DNA of 64,000 nt from positions 96,667 to 160,666 of the forward strand of contig NZ_RQYW01000004.1 of the NCBI RefSeq assembly GCF_003932895.1. The letters are read 5' to 3'. Below are positions 16,857 through 25,682 of the stretch, piece by piece. Made by a program: the position numbers and the translations under genes. Below the pieces are notes generated by a model. That model had not been told where the DNA came from, searched no databases, and saw nothing but the letters and a program-made list of their open reading frames with translations. Positions within the stretch are counted from its first letter, which is position 1; the number at the start of each line of letters is the position of its first letter. The DNA is from Leptotrichia sp. OH3620_COT-345 (lineage in GTDB: Bacteria > Fusobacteriota > Fusobacteriia > Fusobacteriales > Leptotrichiaceae).

Positions 16857-18194
16857 CTATTCCTGCTCTCCTGAACTTTCCTCTTCGATCATTTTTTTAT
16901 CATATACTTTAAAGAACGGATAATATATTATAATTGATGATATTATCAGAATAATACTTAATATTGATGCTCTAAAATCTCCATTGGTAGCTAAAAATGC
17001 TCCTATAGGTGCCGGCAGCGTCCAAGGCGGTGTTGATGTAACTTTGTTTACCCACCCGATTGATGTAAATAAATATGCAAGCGAAGAATTTACAATAGGC
17101 ACAATTATAAAAGGCGGTATAAGTACAGGGTTCAACACTATCGGTGATCCGAATATAATAGGTTCATTAATATTGAATATTGATGACACGATAGATGTTC
17201 TTCCAAGTGTTTTTCCATAACTGGATTTCGCCATTGTAGTCAGAAGTATTGCAAGTCCTATTGTCGCTCCTGACCCTCCTATCCATATAAACCACTGATA
17301 AAAAGGTTCTGCAGCTATATGGGGTATCATTTTTCCGTCAGCAAGAGCTGTACTGTTTTCTTCAAGAAGTGTAAGCCATAAAGGTCTTACAAGGGAACCT
17401 ACTATTGAAACTCCGTGTATTCCGAATGACCAGAAAAATGTTATAAGAAATACTATTATTATTACTGAAATCCATGAATCAGTGGCTTTTACAAGAGGCC
17501 CTATAATTATCTTCATTATTCCGTGTAAATTTACATTTAACCAGTAACTTACTGTAGCTACTACAAGAACTACTATAAGCGTCGGTGTCAGTGCTTCAAA
17601 AGACCTTGCAACTGAAGCGGGAACACTGTCAGGCATCTTTATTCTAAATCCTGTAGTTGTAGTAAGTCTGTATACCTCAACTGCAAATATTGCAATAAGG
17701 ATACCTACAAAAAGCCCTGCCGAACCTAAATTTGTCATAGGCATTACAAAGCCCAGACCTTCCTGAAGGATAGCAGCTCCTTCAGTTCCTTTTTCAGCTA
17801 TTACCTGTACTTCTTTCCCGTCAATAACTTGTGTAATTACAGCAATTTCTTTTACAACTCCCGGAACTATTGTCAACAGAAATCCGCACGTTGCAAGTAT
17901 TGCCCCTGTAATCCCGTCGAGTTTATAAGACTTCGCCAAACTGTTTCCTATTCCCATGACCGCATAAAGAGCCATTATAAACATTGTCATACGGTAAGGC
18001 AGCAGTATTTTAGCTATATTTTCCTTTGCCCATACTGATATTCCCCAGTCTGCAGGAAATGGCGGAAATGCTACAATCAAGAATATCGACCCCACTATTA
18101 TTAAAGGCAATGTAGCTATAATCCCGTCACGGATAGCTCTCAAGTGTCTCTGCTCAGAGAGTTTTGCCATTTGCATTGATAATTTTTCCAGCAT
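16857..18194 (-). CDS. PTS lactose/cellobiose-family EIIC permease
   Basis: A 445-residue membrane permease with about ten hydrophobic segments. It opens with an amphipathic stretch followed by HLRAIRDGIIATLPLIIVGS, typical of CelB/LacE permeases, and holds the conserved NINEPIIFGSPIVLNPVLIPPFI region near residue 345, where the sugar-binding glutamate sits. It imports a beta-linked or GlcNAc/MurNAc-type sugar with concurrent phosphorylation, together with the EIIB and EIIA encoded upstream. The start is preceded by AAGGAGG. The nearby MupG-like gene hints at a MurNAc-GlcNAc disaccharide. Confidence 0.92.
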   Translation of the reverse strand: MLEKLSMQMAKLSEQRHLRAIRDGIIATLPLIIVGSIFLIVAFPPFPADWGISVWAKENIAKILLPYRMTMFIMALYAVMGIGNSLAKSYKLDGITGAILATCGFLLTIVPGVVKEIAVITQVIDGKEVQVIAEKGTEGAAILQEGLGFVMPMTNLGSAGLFVGILIAIFAVEVYRLTTTTGFRIKMPDSVPASVARSFEALTPTLIVVLVVATVSYWLNVNLHGIMKIIIGPLVKATDSWISVIIIVFLITFFWSFGIHGVSIVGSLVRPLWLTLLEENSTALADGKMIPHIAAEPFYQWFIWIGGSGATIGLAILLTTMAKSSYGKTLGRTSIVSSIFNINEPIIFGSPIVLNPVLIPPFIIVPIVNSSLAYLFTSIGWVNKVTSTPPWTLPAPIGAFLATNGDFRASILSIILIISSIIIYYPFFKVYDKKMIEEESSGEQE

Positions 18195-18355
18195 ATAACT
18201 TCCTCCTTAAATATAATTCATAAAAAAATATGTAAATTTATTATTTAATTTTTTTAACTTCTTCTATTTTTCAAAATAATCAAAATATAGTTTTTAATTT
18301 ATAAGCAATATTTTAATACTGTCATTTCTATAATTTTTTAAAGTTATAAAAATTT

Positions 18356-18664
18356 CTATTTTGCCAATAAATCCTGTATCTGCTTCAAAAGCTTCGGGCC
18401 TCCTAAAGGGCTGTATGCCTGAGGCTGTATCATTTCACACGGTACTCCCGCTTCTTTTGCCTGTTGATTCAATGTATCAAATCTATGCTTTACTTGGGGA
18501 GCTACCATTGCGGCATCATAGCCTTTTTTTATTTCTTCTTCAAACTGTTGGGTACTTACAGCATTTACTTCAACTTCCACTCCTTTTGACTGCGCTTCCT
18601 TTTTTAGTGCATTTACTGCAATTGTGCTGGACATGCCTAAAGAGCACACAAATAATATTTTCAT
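18356..18664 (-). CDS. PTS lactose/cellobiose-family EIIB component
   Basis: A 102-residue cytosolic EIIB with the active-site cysteine in MKILFVCSLGMSSTIAV (Cys7) and the typical VAPQVKHRFD segment. It takes phosphate from the EIIA encoded two genes upstream and gives it to the sugar bound by EIIC. A GGAGG ribosome site precedes the ATG. About 160 bases separate it from the EIIC gene. Confidence 0.93.
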   Translation of the reverse strand: MKILFVCSLGMSSTIAVNALKKEAQSKGVEVEVNAVSTQQFEEEIKKGYDAAMVAPQVKHRFDTLNQQAKEAGVPCEMIQPQAYSPLGGPKLLKQIQDLLAK

Positions 18665-18719
18665 AAATTACCTCCGATTTATTCTTTTATTTCTATTCAA
18701 ATTTACTATTCGTCTACAA

Positions 18720-19100
18720 TTAAACAAATTTTCTCCAAAAAAACCATAAATATGACATTATTGCAAATATTACTCCAAATATTGCATATTGTATCCAAAA
18801 ACTTTTTGAAAATCCTTTTTTGGAATCTATAAAATGTCTTACCCATGTAAATGCAAAACTTGTAAAAAATGTATTTCCTAAAACTATACCCATCCTCATA
18901 TCTTTTACTCCAACAAAAGTCAATAAAAATGGAATCAATGTTGTTCCTATAAAAGAACTTATTATTATTCCCAATGCTGATTGCAAACTGAAAGGTTTTA
19001 TTTCAGAATCGGATTTTTTTTCTTCTTCCTTTTCTTTTTTTTCTCTTTCCCTGATTTTTTCTTCATGTCTTGAATTATATTTTTTTATTTTTCTTCTCAT
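18720..19100 (-). CDS. Hypothetical three-TM membrane protein within the PTS operon
   Basis: A 126-residue protein that I do not recognise. The first 35 residues are strongly charged (repeated Lys, Arg and Glu) and probably helical. Three hydrophobic segments follow: IIISSFIGTTLIPFLLTFVG, a stretch around VLGNTFFTSFAFTWV, and YAIFGVIFAIMSYLWFFW at the C-terminus. It lies between the EIIA and EIIB genes, 11 bases after EIIA, with GAGGGG before its ATG, so it is translated as part of this PTS operon. It may be an accessory of the permease. No function can be claimed. Confidence 0.75.
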   Translation of the reverse strand: MRRKIKKYNSRHEEKIREREKKEKEEEKKSDSEIKPFSLQSALGIIISSFIGTTLIPFLLTFVGVKDMRMGIVLGNTFFTSFAFTWVRHFIDSKKGFSKSFWIQYAIFGVIFAIMSYLWFFWRKFV

Positions 19101-19111
19101 TTATTTCCCCT

Positions 19112-19447
19112 CTATATTTTCGATTTTTCCAATCTATCTATTCTTTTATACATTTTAATCATACATTCAATTAACGATTTCGCTTCCACAGCCGTCATCA
19201 GATGATCTTGAGCATGTACAAACAGAACTGAAACATCTATATCATCCCCTGATGTTTCGGCTTGAATAATTTCTGTCTGAATATTATGAGCTTCAAGTAA
19301 TGACTTATCAGCCTCTTTCAACAGATTTTCAGCTTCATTCCAGTTCCCTTTTTCAGCTTCTCTTAAAGCTTCATAAGCCAAACCTTTGGCTGTTCCTGCA
19401 CTGTTTACAATATCAAATACAATTATTTCTAATTTTTCCTTATCCAC
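19112..19447 (-). CDS. PTS lactose/cellobiose-family EIIA component
   Basis: A 111-residue all-helical EIIA of the LacF/ChbA type. It has the NSAGTAKGLAYEALREAEKG segment and the phosphorylated histidine in LFVHAQDHLMTA near residue 77. It starts with GTG preceded by GGAGGA. As first gene of the operon it lies behind the promoter at 19498-19525. The trimeric EIIA passes phosphate from HPr to the EIIB encoded downstream. Confidence 0.93.
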   Translation of the reverse strand: MDKEKLEIIVFDIVNSAGTAKGLAYEALREAEKGNWNEAENLLKEADKSLLEAHNIQTEIIQAETSGDDIDVSVLFVHAQDHLMTAVEAKSLIECMIKMYKRIDRLEKSKI

Positions 19448-19487
19448 TTGTCTTTCCTCCTCTGCTGTAATTTTTATTAAATTAATC

Positions 19488-19525
19488 TATACTATATAGT
19501 ATAACCTTATCTTTGATTTTTTCAA
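19488..19525 (-). promoter_or_regulatory. Promoter with overlapping 16-bp palindrome for the PTS operon
   Basis: On the minus strand TTGAAA and TATACT lie 16 bases apart. The -10 box is part of the perfect palindrome TATACTATATAGTATA (19488-19503). A dyad over the -10 is a classic repressor position, so it may be the operator of the YheO-type regulator encoded just upstream. The rest of the 326-base gap (19504-19773) holds nothing else that I recognise. Confidence 0.55.
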
Positions 19526-19773
19526 GAGCTAACCTCTATTTTTTTTATTTATTTTATGAAAAATTTACTTTTTTAAAAAAATATAAAATTATATCGTTTA
19601 TGAGAATTTCTATCTAAATATACAGTGATTCTCAAATATGATTAAGTACTTTTGAGATTTTAAAAATTTTGTAATCAGCACCCGGAATTTGAAGGTAATT
19701 ATGAAAAACATTCTCAAAAAGTAAAAAAAACTACTTTCCAATACTCTATTGAAAAACAGCTTTTTTAATATTT

Positions 19774-20478
19774 TTATCTTTTAGTTTTTTTACTTTTATT
19801 TTCTTCCTGCTCCTGTCTTTTTATTATTTGAACATAACGGTAAACACTTGCTTCAGACATTCCCAGAGCCTTCGCAATTTCCACGACTGCTCCTTTCAGC
19901 AGGAATATTCCTTTTAAATACAATACTTCTATAATTTTTAACTTATCCTGCTGTTTTAAATATTCTATGGAAACATTTTGAGTAGACAATACATCGCTTA
20001 TTGCTTCATGAGCAACTTCCTCTATGGATAATGACAAATTCTCCGAATCCATATTTTCATTATTCGGAACTATCTCTTCCTTAATAAAATTTTCCTGTAA
20101 TTTTTTCACCATGGAAAAAAGACCGTCAAAAACTGCTTCATCCGTGTTGACACATATCATTCCTATTAATTCTCCTTCTTCACGGATAAAATAAGTCGAT
20201 GATTTCAATGCTTTATTAAATTTCCCTATCCCCCTATAATTCGCAATAAAGTCTCTTTCTTCTTTGTGGCTTTCCTTTAAAATCCTTAATACAAGGTCTG
20301 TTGCAGGTGCTCCGACTTCCCGATTGGAAATATGATTATTTCTGATTGCGACTATTGAATGATCAAGGTCTTCCAAATCATGTAACACTATTTCACTATT
20401 TTTCCCCAAAATCGCTTCAAGAAAATCCACAAGTGGAATATATTTTTGTAATTTGGAATTTATATTCAATTTTCCCAT
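19774..20478 (-). CDS. YheO-type PAS/helix-turn-helix transcriptional regulator
   Basis: A 234-residue regulator. Residues 10-120 match the YheO-like PAS domain (EAILGKNSEIVLHDLEDLDH, ATDLVLRIL and the YFIREEGELIGMICVN strand). A basic C-terminal region (about 175-225) ends in an HTH of the DauR/YheO kind, AKALGMSEASVYRYVQIIK. Such proteins bind a small ligand through the PAS domain. Its gene lies directly upstream of the lactose/cellobiose-type PTS operon on the same strand, making that operon its most likely target. The C-terminus is strongly basic (KSKKTKR), as in many DNA-binding proteins. Confidence 0.88.
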   Translation of the reverse strand: MGKLNINSKLQKYIPLVDFLEAILGKNSEIVLHDLEDLDHSIVAIRNNHISNREVGAPATDLVLRILKESHKEERDFIANYRGIGKFNKALKSSTYFIREEGELIGMICVNTDEAVFDGLFSMVKKLQENFIKEEIVPNNENMDSENLSLSIEEVAHEAISDVLSTQNVSIEYLKQQDKLKIIEVLYLKGIFLLKGAVVEIAKALGMSEASVYRYVQIIKRQEQEENKSKKTKR

Positions 20479-20661
20479 TCTAACTTCTCCTTAATACTTT
20501 TTCCGTTTTTCAAGATAATAAATTATTTTAAAAAAAACAAAATATAATAAATTTTTTTCTTTATTAATTTATACCTTAGTTACAGTATATTGTCAACTAT
20601 AACTTCCACATTATAACAATCATTTTTTAAATAGTAACATTACTTTTTTATATTTTTTAAT

Positions 20662-21117
20662 TTAAAATTTTTCCAGTAATTTAATTATTTCCAGAGATTT
20701 ATCAGCATTTTCGAGTTTTTCAAGCAAATCTTCATCATAAGATAATTTTGATATTTCCGCTAATAAATCTAGATGTTCACCTTTTGTATTTTCAGGAGCT
20801 GCAATCATAAAAAAAAGTTTTGACACTTCTCCATCCATACAGTCAAATTCCACTCCATCTTTTACAGTTCCCATTGCAAGTGCCATTTTTTTCACTGCCG
20901 GAGATTTTGCATGAGGTATGGCTATTCCGTCCTGTAACCCTGTAGATGACAGTTTTTCCCTTTCGTTCAAATCTTTTAAAAATTCATCCATATTCTCAGA
21001 ATCTACTATATCTCCATTTAAAAAGAGTTTTGCCATTTCTTCAAGAATTCCGGATTTTGTTTTTTCAGTCAATCCGATTTTTATTCTATCTTCAGATAAA
21101 TAATCCATTATTTTCAT
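20662..21117 (-). CDS. PTS fructose/nitrogen-type EIIA protein, orphan
   Basis: A 151-residue EIIA of the fructose/PtsN family with the active histidine His69 in LQDGIAIPHAKS. Unlike the EIIA at 9.1 kb, it has no EIIB or EIIC beside it. It is the last gene after obgE and miaA on the same strand, 31 bases after miaA. An orphan EIIA in a housekeeping operon suggests a regulatory PtsN-like role, or service to a permease encoded elsewhere. Sequence alone does not decide. Confidence 0.87.
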   Translation of the reverse strand: MKIMDYLSEDRIKIGLTEKTKSGILEEMAKLFLNGDIVDSENMDEFLKDLNEREKLSSTGLQDGIAIPHAKSPAVKKMALAMGTVKDGVEFDCMDGEVSKLFFMIAAPENTKGEHLDLLAEISKLSYDEDLLEKLENADKSLEIIKLLEKF

Positions 21118-21148
21118 TTTTCTCTCCTGTTACTTTGTCGATTTAATA

Positions 21149-22066
21149 TTATTTAAAATTTTTCCATTTTTCCAAAATTTCTTTTTCTATTTCCTGTTCA
21201 CTTTTTTCAGAAAGATTATACATTACATATTCTTTTTCTTTTCTGAACCATGTCAGCTGTCTTTTAGCATATCTTCTGCTTTCTTTTTTTATTTCTTCTA
21301 TAGCTTCTTCAAATGAAATATTTCCATCAAAATAATTAAAAAATTCCTTATATCCTATGGCAGTTATTTTATATTTACTGTGACCATATTCAGTGTATAT
21401 TCTCCGAGCTTCATGTTCAAGTCCTTTGTTTTTCATTTCATCCACTCTTTTATTTATTCTGTCATATATTTCTTCCCTATTCCTCGTGAGAAATATTTTA
21501 AGAAAATTGTAATTATTATTTTTTTTATTATCCGTTTTTAAATCACTGAATTTTTTCCCTGTTAATAAACATACTTCAAGAGCCCTTATAAGTCTCACTT
21601 TATTGTTAAGATCTATTTCATTAAAAGTTTTTTCATCCAATTTTTTCAATTCATCGGTTAATTCTTTCATTGACTTTTTTTCAAGTTCTTTTCTTATTCT
21701 TCGGTCTTTTGAAGGTAAAAACGAAAATCCGTCGGTTATTGCTTTTATATAAAGTCCCGTTCCCCCGACTATAATTATATTTTCACTTTTTTCTTCCTTT
21801 TCTTTTAAAATTTTGTTGACTTTTTTTTCAAAATCTCCCACTGAGTAATCCTCATCAGGTTCTATAACATCAAGCATATAATGCTTTATTCCTTTCATTT
21901 CCTCACAGGTAATCTTTGCAGTTCCTATATCCATTTTTTTATATACCTGCATCGAATCCGCAGAAATAATATCCGCCTTTATTTTCTTTGCGAGACTTAT
22001 AGACATATGAGTTTTTCCGACTCCTGTAGGTCCGCTTATTACAAGTCCTTTTAAAACTTTTTCCAT
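21149..22066 (-). CDS. miaA: tRNA dimethylallyltransferase
   Basis: A 305-residue enzyme that adds a dimethylallyl group to adenosine 37 of tRNAs reading UNN codons. It shows the P-loop GPTGVGKTHMSISLA, DIISADSMQVYKKMDIGTAK with the catalytic Asp, the GGTGLYIKA motif and the C-terminal RRYAKRQLTWFRKEK. Length and motif order are complete. It sits between obgE and an orphan EIIA gene and is probably co-transcribed with both. Confidence 0.97.
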   Translation of the reverse strand: MEKVLKGLVISGPTGVGKTHMSISLAKKIKADIISADSMQVYKKMDIGTAKITCEEMKGIKHYMLDVIEPDEDYSVGDFEKKVNKILKEKEEKSENIIIVGGTGLYIKAITDGFSFLPSKDRRIRKELEKKSMKELTDELKKLDEKTFNEIDLNNKVRLIRALEVCLLTGKKFSDLKTDNKKNNNYNFLKIFLTRNREEIYDRINKRVDEMKNKGLEHEARRIYTEYGHSKYKITAIGYKEFFNYFDGNISFEEAIEEIKKESRRYAKRQLTWFRKEKEYVMYNLSEKSEQEIEKEILEKWKNFK

Positions 22067-22102
22067 TTTTTATTTTCACCCATCTTAAAGAAATTACAAA
22101 GC

Positions 22103-23386
22103 TTACACGACATACTCAAATTCATATCCTGCAATAATAATGATATCTCCTTCTTCTACACCTGCATTTTCAAGTTCAACTTCCATTCCTAAATTTCTCA
22201 TTACCTGTAAAAAGTTTATAATTCCTTCGTCTCCCGTAAAAACATATTTTCTAAGTACATCATCCACTATTCTTCCATCGACTTCAAATATATGATCTTC
22301 AAGTTTTTTTATAATCCAATCATCTTTCTTTTTCATTTCTTTCAATAATTCTTCTACAGAATATTCTTCTTCAAGTTCTTCTCTCGGAATCTCTTTTATC
22401 ATTTCCCAAGCTTTCATAATAACCTGTTTTATCCCATCATTTGCTATGACGGAAACAGGATAAACATATTTTACCCCTTGTTCTTTTATAAATTTTTCAA
22501 ATTTTTCGTATTTTTCATCATCATAAAGCATATCGATTTTATTTGCTACAACAAGTTGAGGTTTTTCTCCTAATTTTCGACTGTAATTTTCAAGTTCTTT
22601 ATTAATTTTCAAAAAGTCCTCTTCGGGATTTCTTCCATCTAATCCTGAAATATCTACAATATGTATAATTATTTTACATCTTTCTATATGTTTTAAAAAT
22701 CTGTCTCCAAGACCTACTCCCTCATGGGCTCCTTCAATCAATCCGGGAATATCGGCTATTACAAAACTTTCCTCTTCTCCTATCCTTACTACTCCCAGTT
22801 TAGGCTTTAATGTCGTAAAATGATACCCTGCAACTTTAGAATTTGCTGCAGATACTTTATTTATAAAACTGGATTTCCCGACACTCGGATATCCTACTAA
22901 AGCAACATCTGCAAGAAGTTTCAGCTCAAGTTTTACTTTAAGTTCCACTCCTTCTCTTCCACTTTCAGCTATTCTCGGAGCTTTTCTTACCGAAGATTTA
23001 AAATGAATATTTCCTCTTCCTCCGTCACCACCTTTTAAAAATATTGTTTTTTCATTTGGAGTACTCAAATCTAAAAGCAGTTTCCCAGTTTCAAAATCCC
23101 TTATCATAGTTCCCACCGGTACTTTTATTATTAAATCACTCCCCGACTTTCCTGTAGAACGTGCAGAAGATCCTTTTTCACCGTTTTCTGCCTGAAATTT
23201 TTTACTGCTTTTAAAGTCAACCAGTGTATTTATATTAGGATCTGTAAGAAAAACAATATCTCCTCCTTTTCCTCCATCACCACCGTCAGGACCTCCAAAT
23301 TGTACAAATTTCTCTCTCCTGAACGTTGCTGCACCGTCTCCTCCATTTCCGGATATTACGGTAATTACACTTTCATCTATAAACAT
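22103..23386 (-). CDS. obgE: GTPase ObgE (ribosome assembly)
   Basis: A 427-residue GTPase with the three Obg domains. The glycine-rich Obg fold (1-158) opens MFIDESVITVISGNGGDGAA. The G domain (about 159-330) has the P-loop GYPSVGKSSFINKVS, switch II DIPGLIEGAHEGVGLGDRFL and the NKID base-recognition motif. The OCT domain lies at the C-terminus (about 350-427). Obg acts in 50S subunit maturation and stress control. It heads the obgE-miaA-EIIA gene row. Confidence 0.97.
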   Translation of the reverse strand: MFIDESVITVISGNGGDGAATFRREKFVQFGGPDGGDGGKGGDIVFLTDPNINTLVDFKSSKKFQAENGEKGSSARSTGKSGSDLIIKVPVGTMIRDFETGKLLLDLSTPNEKTIFLKGGDGGRGNIHFKSSVRKAPRIAESGREGVELKVKLELKLLADVALVGYPSVGKSSFINKVSAANSKVAGYHFTTLKPKLGVVRIGEEESFVIADIPGLIEGAHEGVGLGDRFLKHIERCKIIIHIVDISGLDGRNPEEDFLKINKELENYSRKLGEKPQLVVANKIDMLYDDEKYEKFEKFIKEQGVKYVYPVSVIANDGIKQVIMKAWEMIKEIPREELEEEYSVEELLKEMKKKDDWIIKKLEDHIFEVDGRIVDDVLRKYVFTGDEGIINFLQVMRNLGMEVELENAGVEEGDIIIIAGYEFEYVV

Positions 23387-23493
23387 TTTTTTCTCCTAAA
23401 TTAATATCATATGAAATATTTTATCACGTTTATACAAAAAATAAAAGTTTTAGATATTTTATTAAATTTGTTTTATAATTGCCTTGTAATATT

Positions 23494-24150
23494 TCAGATA
23501 TACTTACTTCCTTCTTTCATACTTAATTTTGCCATTTTATCTTTATTTTTTTCAATAAATTTCCTTACCCAATCAGGATTGGTCTTACTGTAATCCCTTA
23601 ATGCCCAGCCTATTGCTTTATTAATAAAAAATTCGGTTTGACCAAAGTTATTTTCCAGTATTTTTTCAAGAAGCTCCGTATTTGTTTTCTCCTTTCTGAG
23701 AAGCTGATGATCTATCGCTATTCTTCTGAGCCATATATTTTTATCTGTACTCCATTTCAAAAGAATGTCGTTTACCTGAGGATATTTCAAAGCTATTCCG
23801 CCTATCACCATATCAAGATTGTCAACTGTATCCCACCATGATTTCAACAAAATGAGTTTTTTTAATTTAGGTATATCTCCATCTGTTAAAAAATCTTTTA
23901 CTGTCTGTATATAATCAAGAGCTACATACTGTATCTCCCTATATTCATTTTCCCAGCATTTATTTATAAAAGTCCAGTCTATTTCCCCTTCCTTTTTAGC
24001 TTCCTTAAACGAATTTTTGAACAGTTTTCTGCGTTCGGGAGTTCTTATTCCTATGTATTTAAATTTATTCAACATGTATGAGGACATTCTCTCAGCTTCT
24101 TCTTCATTTTTATAACTTACTATTTCTCCAAAAATTTTTTCAAAATCCAT
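23494..24150 (-). CDS. DNA alkylation repair protein, AlkD-type HEAT-repeat glycosylase
   Basis: A 218-residue protein of the AlkD-like family, made of helical HEAT repeats. Visible signatures are YMLNKFKYIGIRTPERRKLF, KSWWDTVDNLD and WLRRIAIDHQLL, with the catalytic-type Asp-rich segment near residue 105 and NKAIGWALRDYSKTNPDWV near the C-terminus. Family members remove alkylated bases without base flipping. A VOC protein gene lies upstream on the same strand, but the two need not be functionally linked. Confidence 0.88.
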   Translation of the reverse strand: MDFEKIFGEIVSYKNEEEAERMSSYMLNKFKYIGIRTPERRKLFKNSFKEAKKEGEIDWTFINKCWENEYREIQYVALDYIQTVKDFLTDGDIPKLKKLILLKSWWDTVDNLDMVIGGIALKYPQVNDILLKWSTDKNIWLRRIAIDHQLLRKEKTNTELLEKILENNFGQTEFFINKAIGWALRDYSKTNPDWVRKFIEKNKDKMAKLSMKEGSKYI

Positions 24151-24194
24151 TACTTTACCTTCTTGTATTTATATAATTTATATTCAATCGCAAA

Positions 24195-24554
24195 TTATCC
24201 TTTTTTATAATCCGTTATTCCGAATCTGTTCCCGAAAGGATCTTCAAATTCAACGGCATTTCCTGTTCTGATAGGAAAAGGTGGTGTCAGAAGCTTTACA
24301 TTTTTGTTTTTCATTTTCTCATATTCCTCCGAAACATTGTCTACAATAAACCATATTGTCTGCTTTGTATCAGGAAATTTGTTTTTTTCTTTGAGAATTA
24401 TCGCTGCTTCTTCATTACCTATATTAAAAGCAACCATTCCCATATCAGAAAAATCAAATTTTATTTCCAAACCCAGTATATCTTTGTAATATTTCTTAGC
24501 TTTTTCCAAATCGTCTACAACAAGAAAAAAATTATCATATCCTTTTAATTTCAT
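24195..24554 (-). CDS. VOC family (glyoxalase/bleomycin-resistance fold) protein
   Basis: A 119-residue protein with the paired beta-alpha-beta-beta-beta modules of the vicinal oxygen chelate fold: NFFLVVDDLEKAKKYYKDIL near the start, and FPIRTGNAVEFEDPFGNRFG near the end. The ATG follows AGGAGG; a longer frame from 24596 lacks support. Members include glyoxalases and antibiotic-binding proteins. I cannot assign a substrate. Confidence 0.85.
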   Translation of the reverse strand: MKLKGYDNFFLVVDDLEKAKKYYKDILGLEIKFDFSDMGMVAFNIGNEEAAIILKEKNKFPDTKQTIWFIVDNVSEEYEKMKNKNVKLLTPPFPIRTGNAVEFEDPFGNRFGITDYKKG

Positions 24555-24728
24555 GTTTATCCTCCTTTTTCGTTCCATAATCTTTATTATAATCATACTC
24601 TCATTTTTAAGTTATTTCAATATTTTCACATTATAAAATTTAATATTAAATCGAAACTGAAGTATAAAGAAATGATTCATAGTTAAATTGTAATAATAAA
24701 AATATAAACTTGGAATGTAAACAGAAAC

Positions 24729-24898
24729 TCCGACATTCAAAATTCTACGAAAAAATATGAATTATGCTGCTCGGGAAAACAGCTGTCTGAGCGAAGCGAG
24801 TTTGCTGTTTTCTGAGCATAGTTCATATTTTGAGGTTAAAAAATTTTGTAGCCGGTAGCCGGAGTGTGAGGGCGGCAATGGGCCCTCACGGAAAAAAG
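24729..24898. repeat. Structured dispersed repeat, copy 1
   Basis: About 170 bases that recur in inverted orientation at 56645-56823 with roughly 85 percent identity by eye. The element folds on itself in two parts. One is a long imperfect palindrome centred on GAGCGAAGCGAG, flanked by GAAAACAGC/GCTGTTTTC and by ATGAATTATGC/GCATAGTTCAT. The other is GTGAGGGC/GCCCTCAC near the right end. It is much richer in GC than its surroundings, lies between genes and codes for nothing obvious. The rest of the gap 24555-24944 is plain AT-rich sequence. Confidence 0.75.
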
Positions 24899-24944
24899 TA
24901 TAGAATTTTTGTTTTGTTCTTTGTTTACAAAAAATATCGTAAAA

Positions 24945-25682
24945 CTATACTATAACAACATTGCTAAGTCCGTTTTTCTCAGCTATTTTTTTTAGCTTTT
25001 TCATATACTCCTCACTGGGAGTATACGCTTTCAATACTTCTTCTCTCACACCGTTCTGTCTATATTTTATAATTTTATACTTCAGACTTTTATCATATTC
25101 GGCAATTAATTTGCTTATATTATCCACTGTTTTTTCATTATCAATAATTTCAGGTACAATAACAGTTCTTACTTCATATATTTTCCCTAATTCTACAAGA
25201 TATTTGAAATTTCTTATTACATTTTCATTACTTATTCCTGTCATTAATATATGGTCTTTTTTGTCAAAAGCTTTTATATCAATCATTACCTTGTCAAGAA
25301 TATCTATAAATTTCTTTTTTTCTTCCGGCCATAAAGGAATTGAACAATTACTGTCTACAAAGCAGGTAAGTCTTTTCCAGTTTTTCTTTATTTCCGTAAA
25401 CAGTTCAGTAAGAAATCTCCATTGAAGTGAACATTCTCCTCCTGAAACGGTTATCCCTGAAATAAAAGGAGCTACATTTTCTATTTCTTCCAAAATTTTT
25501 TCTATACTCATGACACTTATGTCTTCAGGAATATTTTCGCTTTTCTCTCCAAATATTTCTATTGTTTCAGGATTATGACAATAAAGACAGTCATAATTAC
25601 ACCCCTGAAAAAATATTGACAGCCTGTTACCCGGGCCGTCAACATTACTAAAAGGTATTATTTTATTAACAATCCCTTTCAT
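24945..25682 (-). CDS. yjjW: YjjW-type glycyl-radical enzyme activase (radical SAM)
   Basis: A 245-residue radical SAM enzyme with the cluster-binding CxxxCxxC motif in FFQGCNYDCLYCHNPE (Cys28, Cys32, Cys35). It also has GGECSLQ, where the SAM-binding GGE motif lies. It uses S-adenosylmethionine to place a glycyl radical on its partner. It lacks the extra ferredoxin insert of many pyruvate-formate-lyase-type activases. Its ATG overlaps the stop codon of the YjjI-like gene (TAATG), so translation is coupled and the partnership is firm. Confidence 0.88.
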   Translation of the reverse strand: MKGIVNKIIPFSNVDGPGNRLSIFFQGCNYDCLYCHNPETIEIFGEKSENIPEDISVMSIEKILEEIENVAPFISGITVSGGECSLQWRFLTELFTEIKKNWKRLTCFVDSNCSIPLWPEEKKKFIDILDKVMIDIKAFDKKDHILMTGISNENVIRNFKYLVELGKIYEVRTVIVPEIIDNEKTVDNISKLIAEYDKSLKYKIIKYRQNGVREEVLKAYTPSEEYMKKLKKIAEKNGLSNVVIV

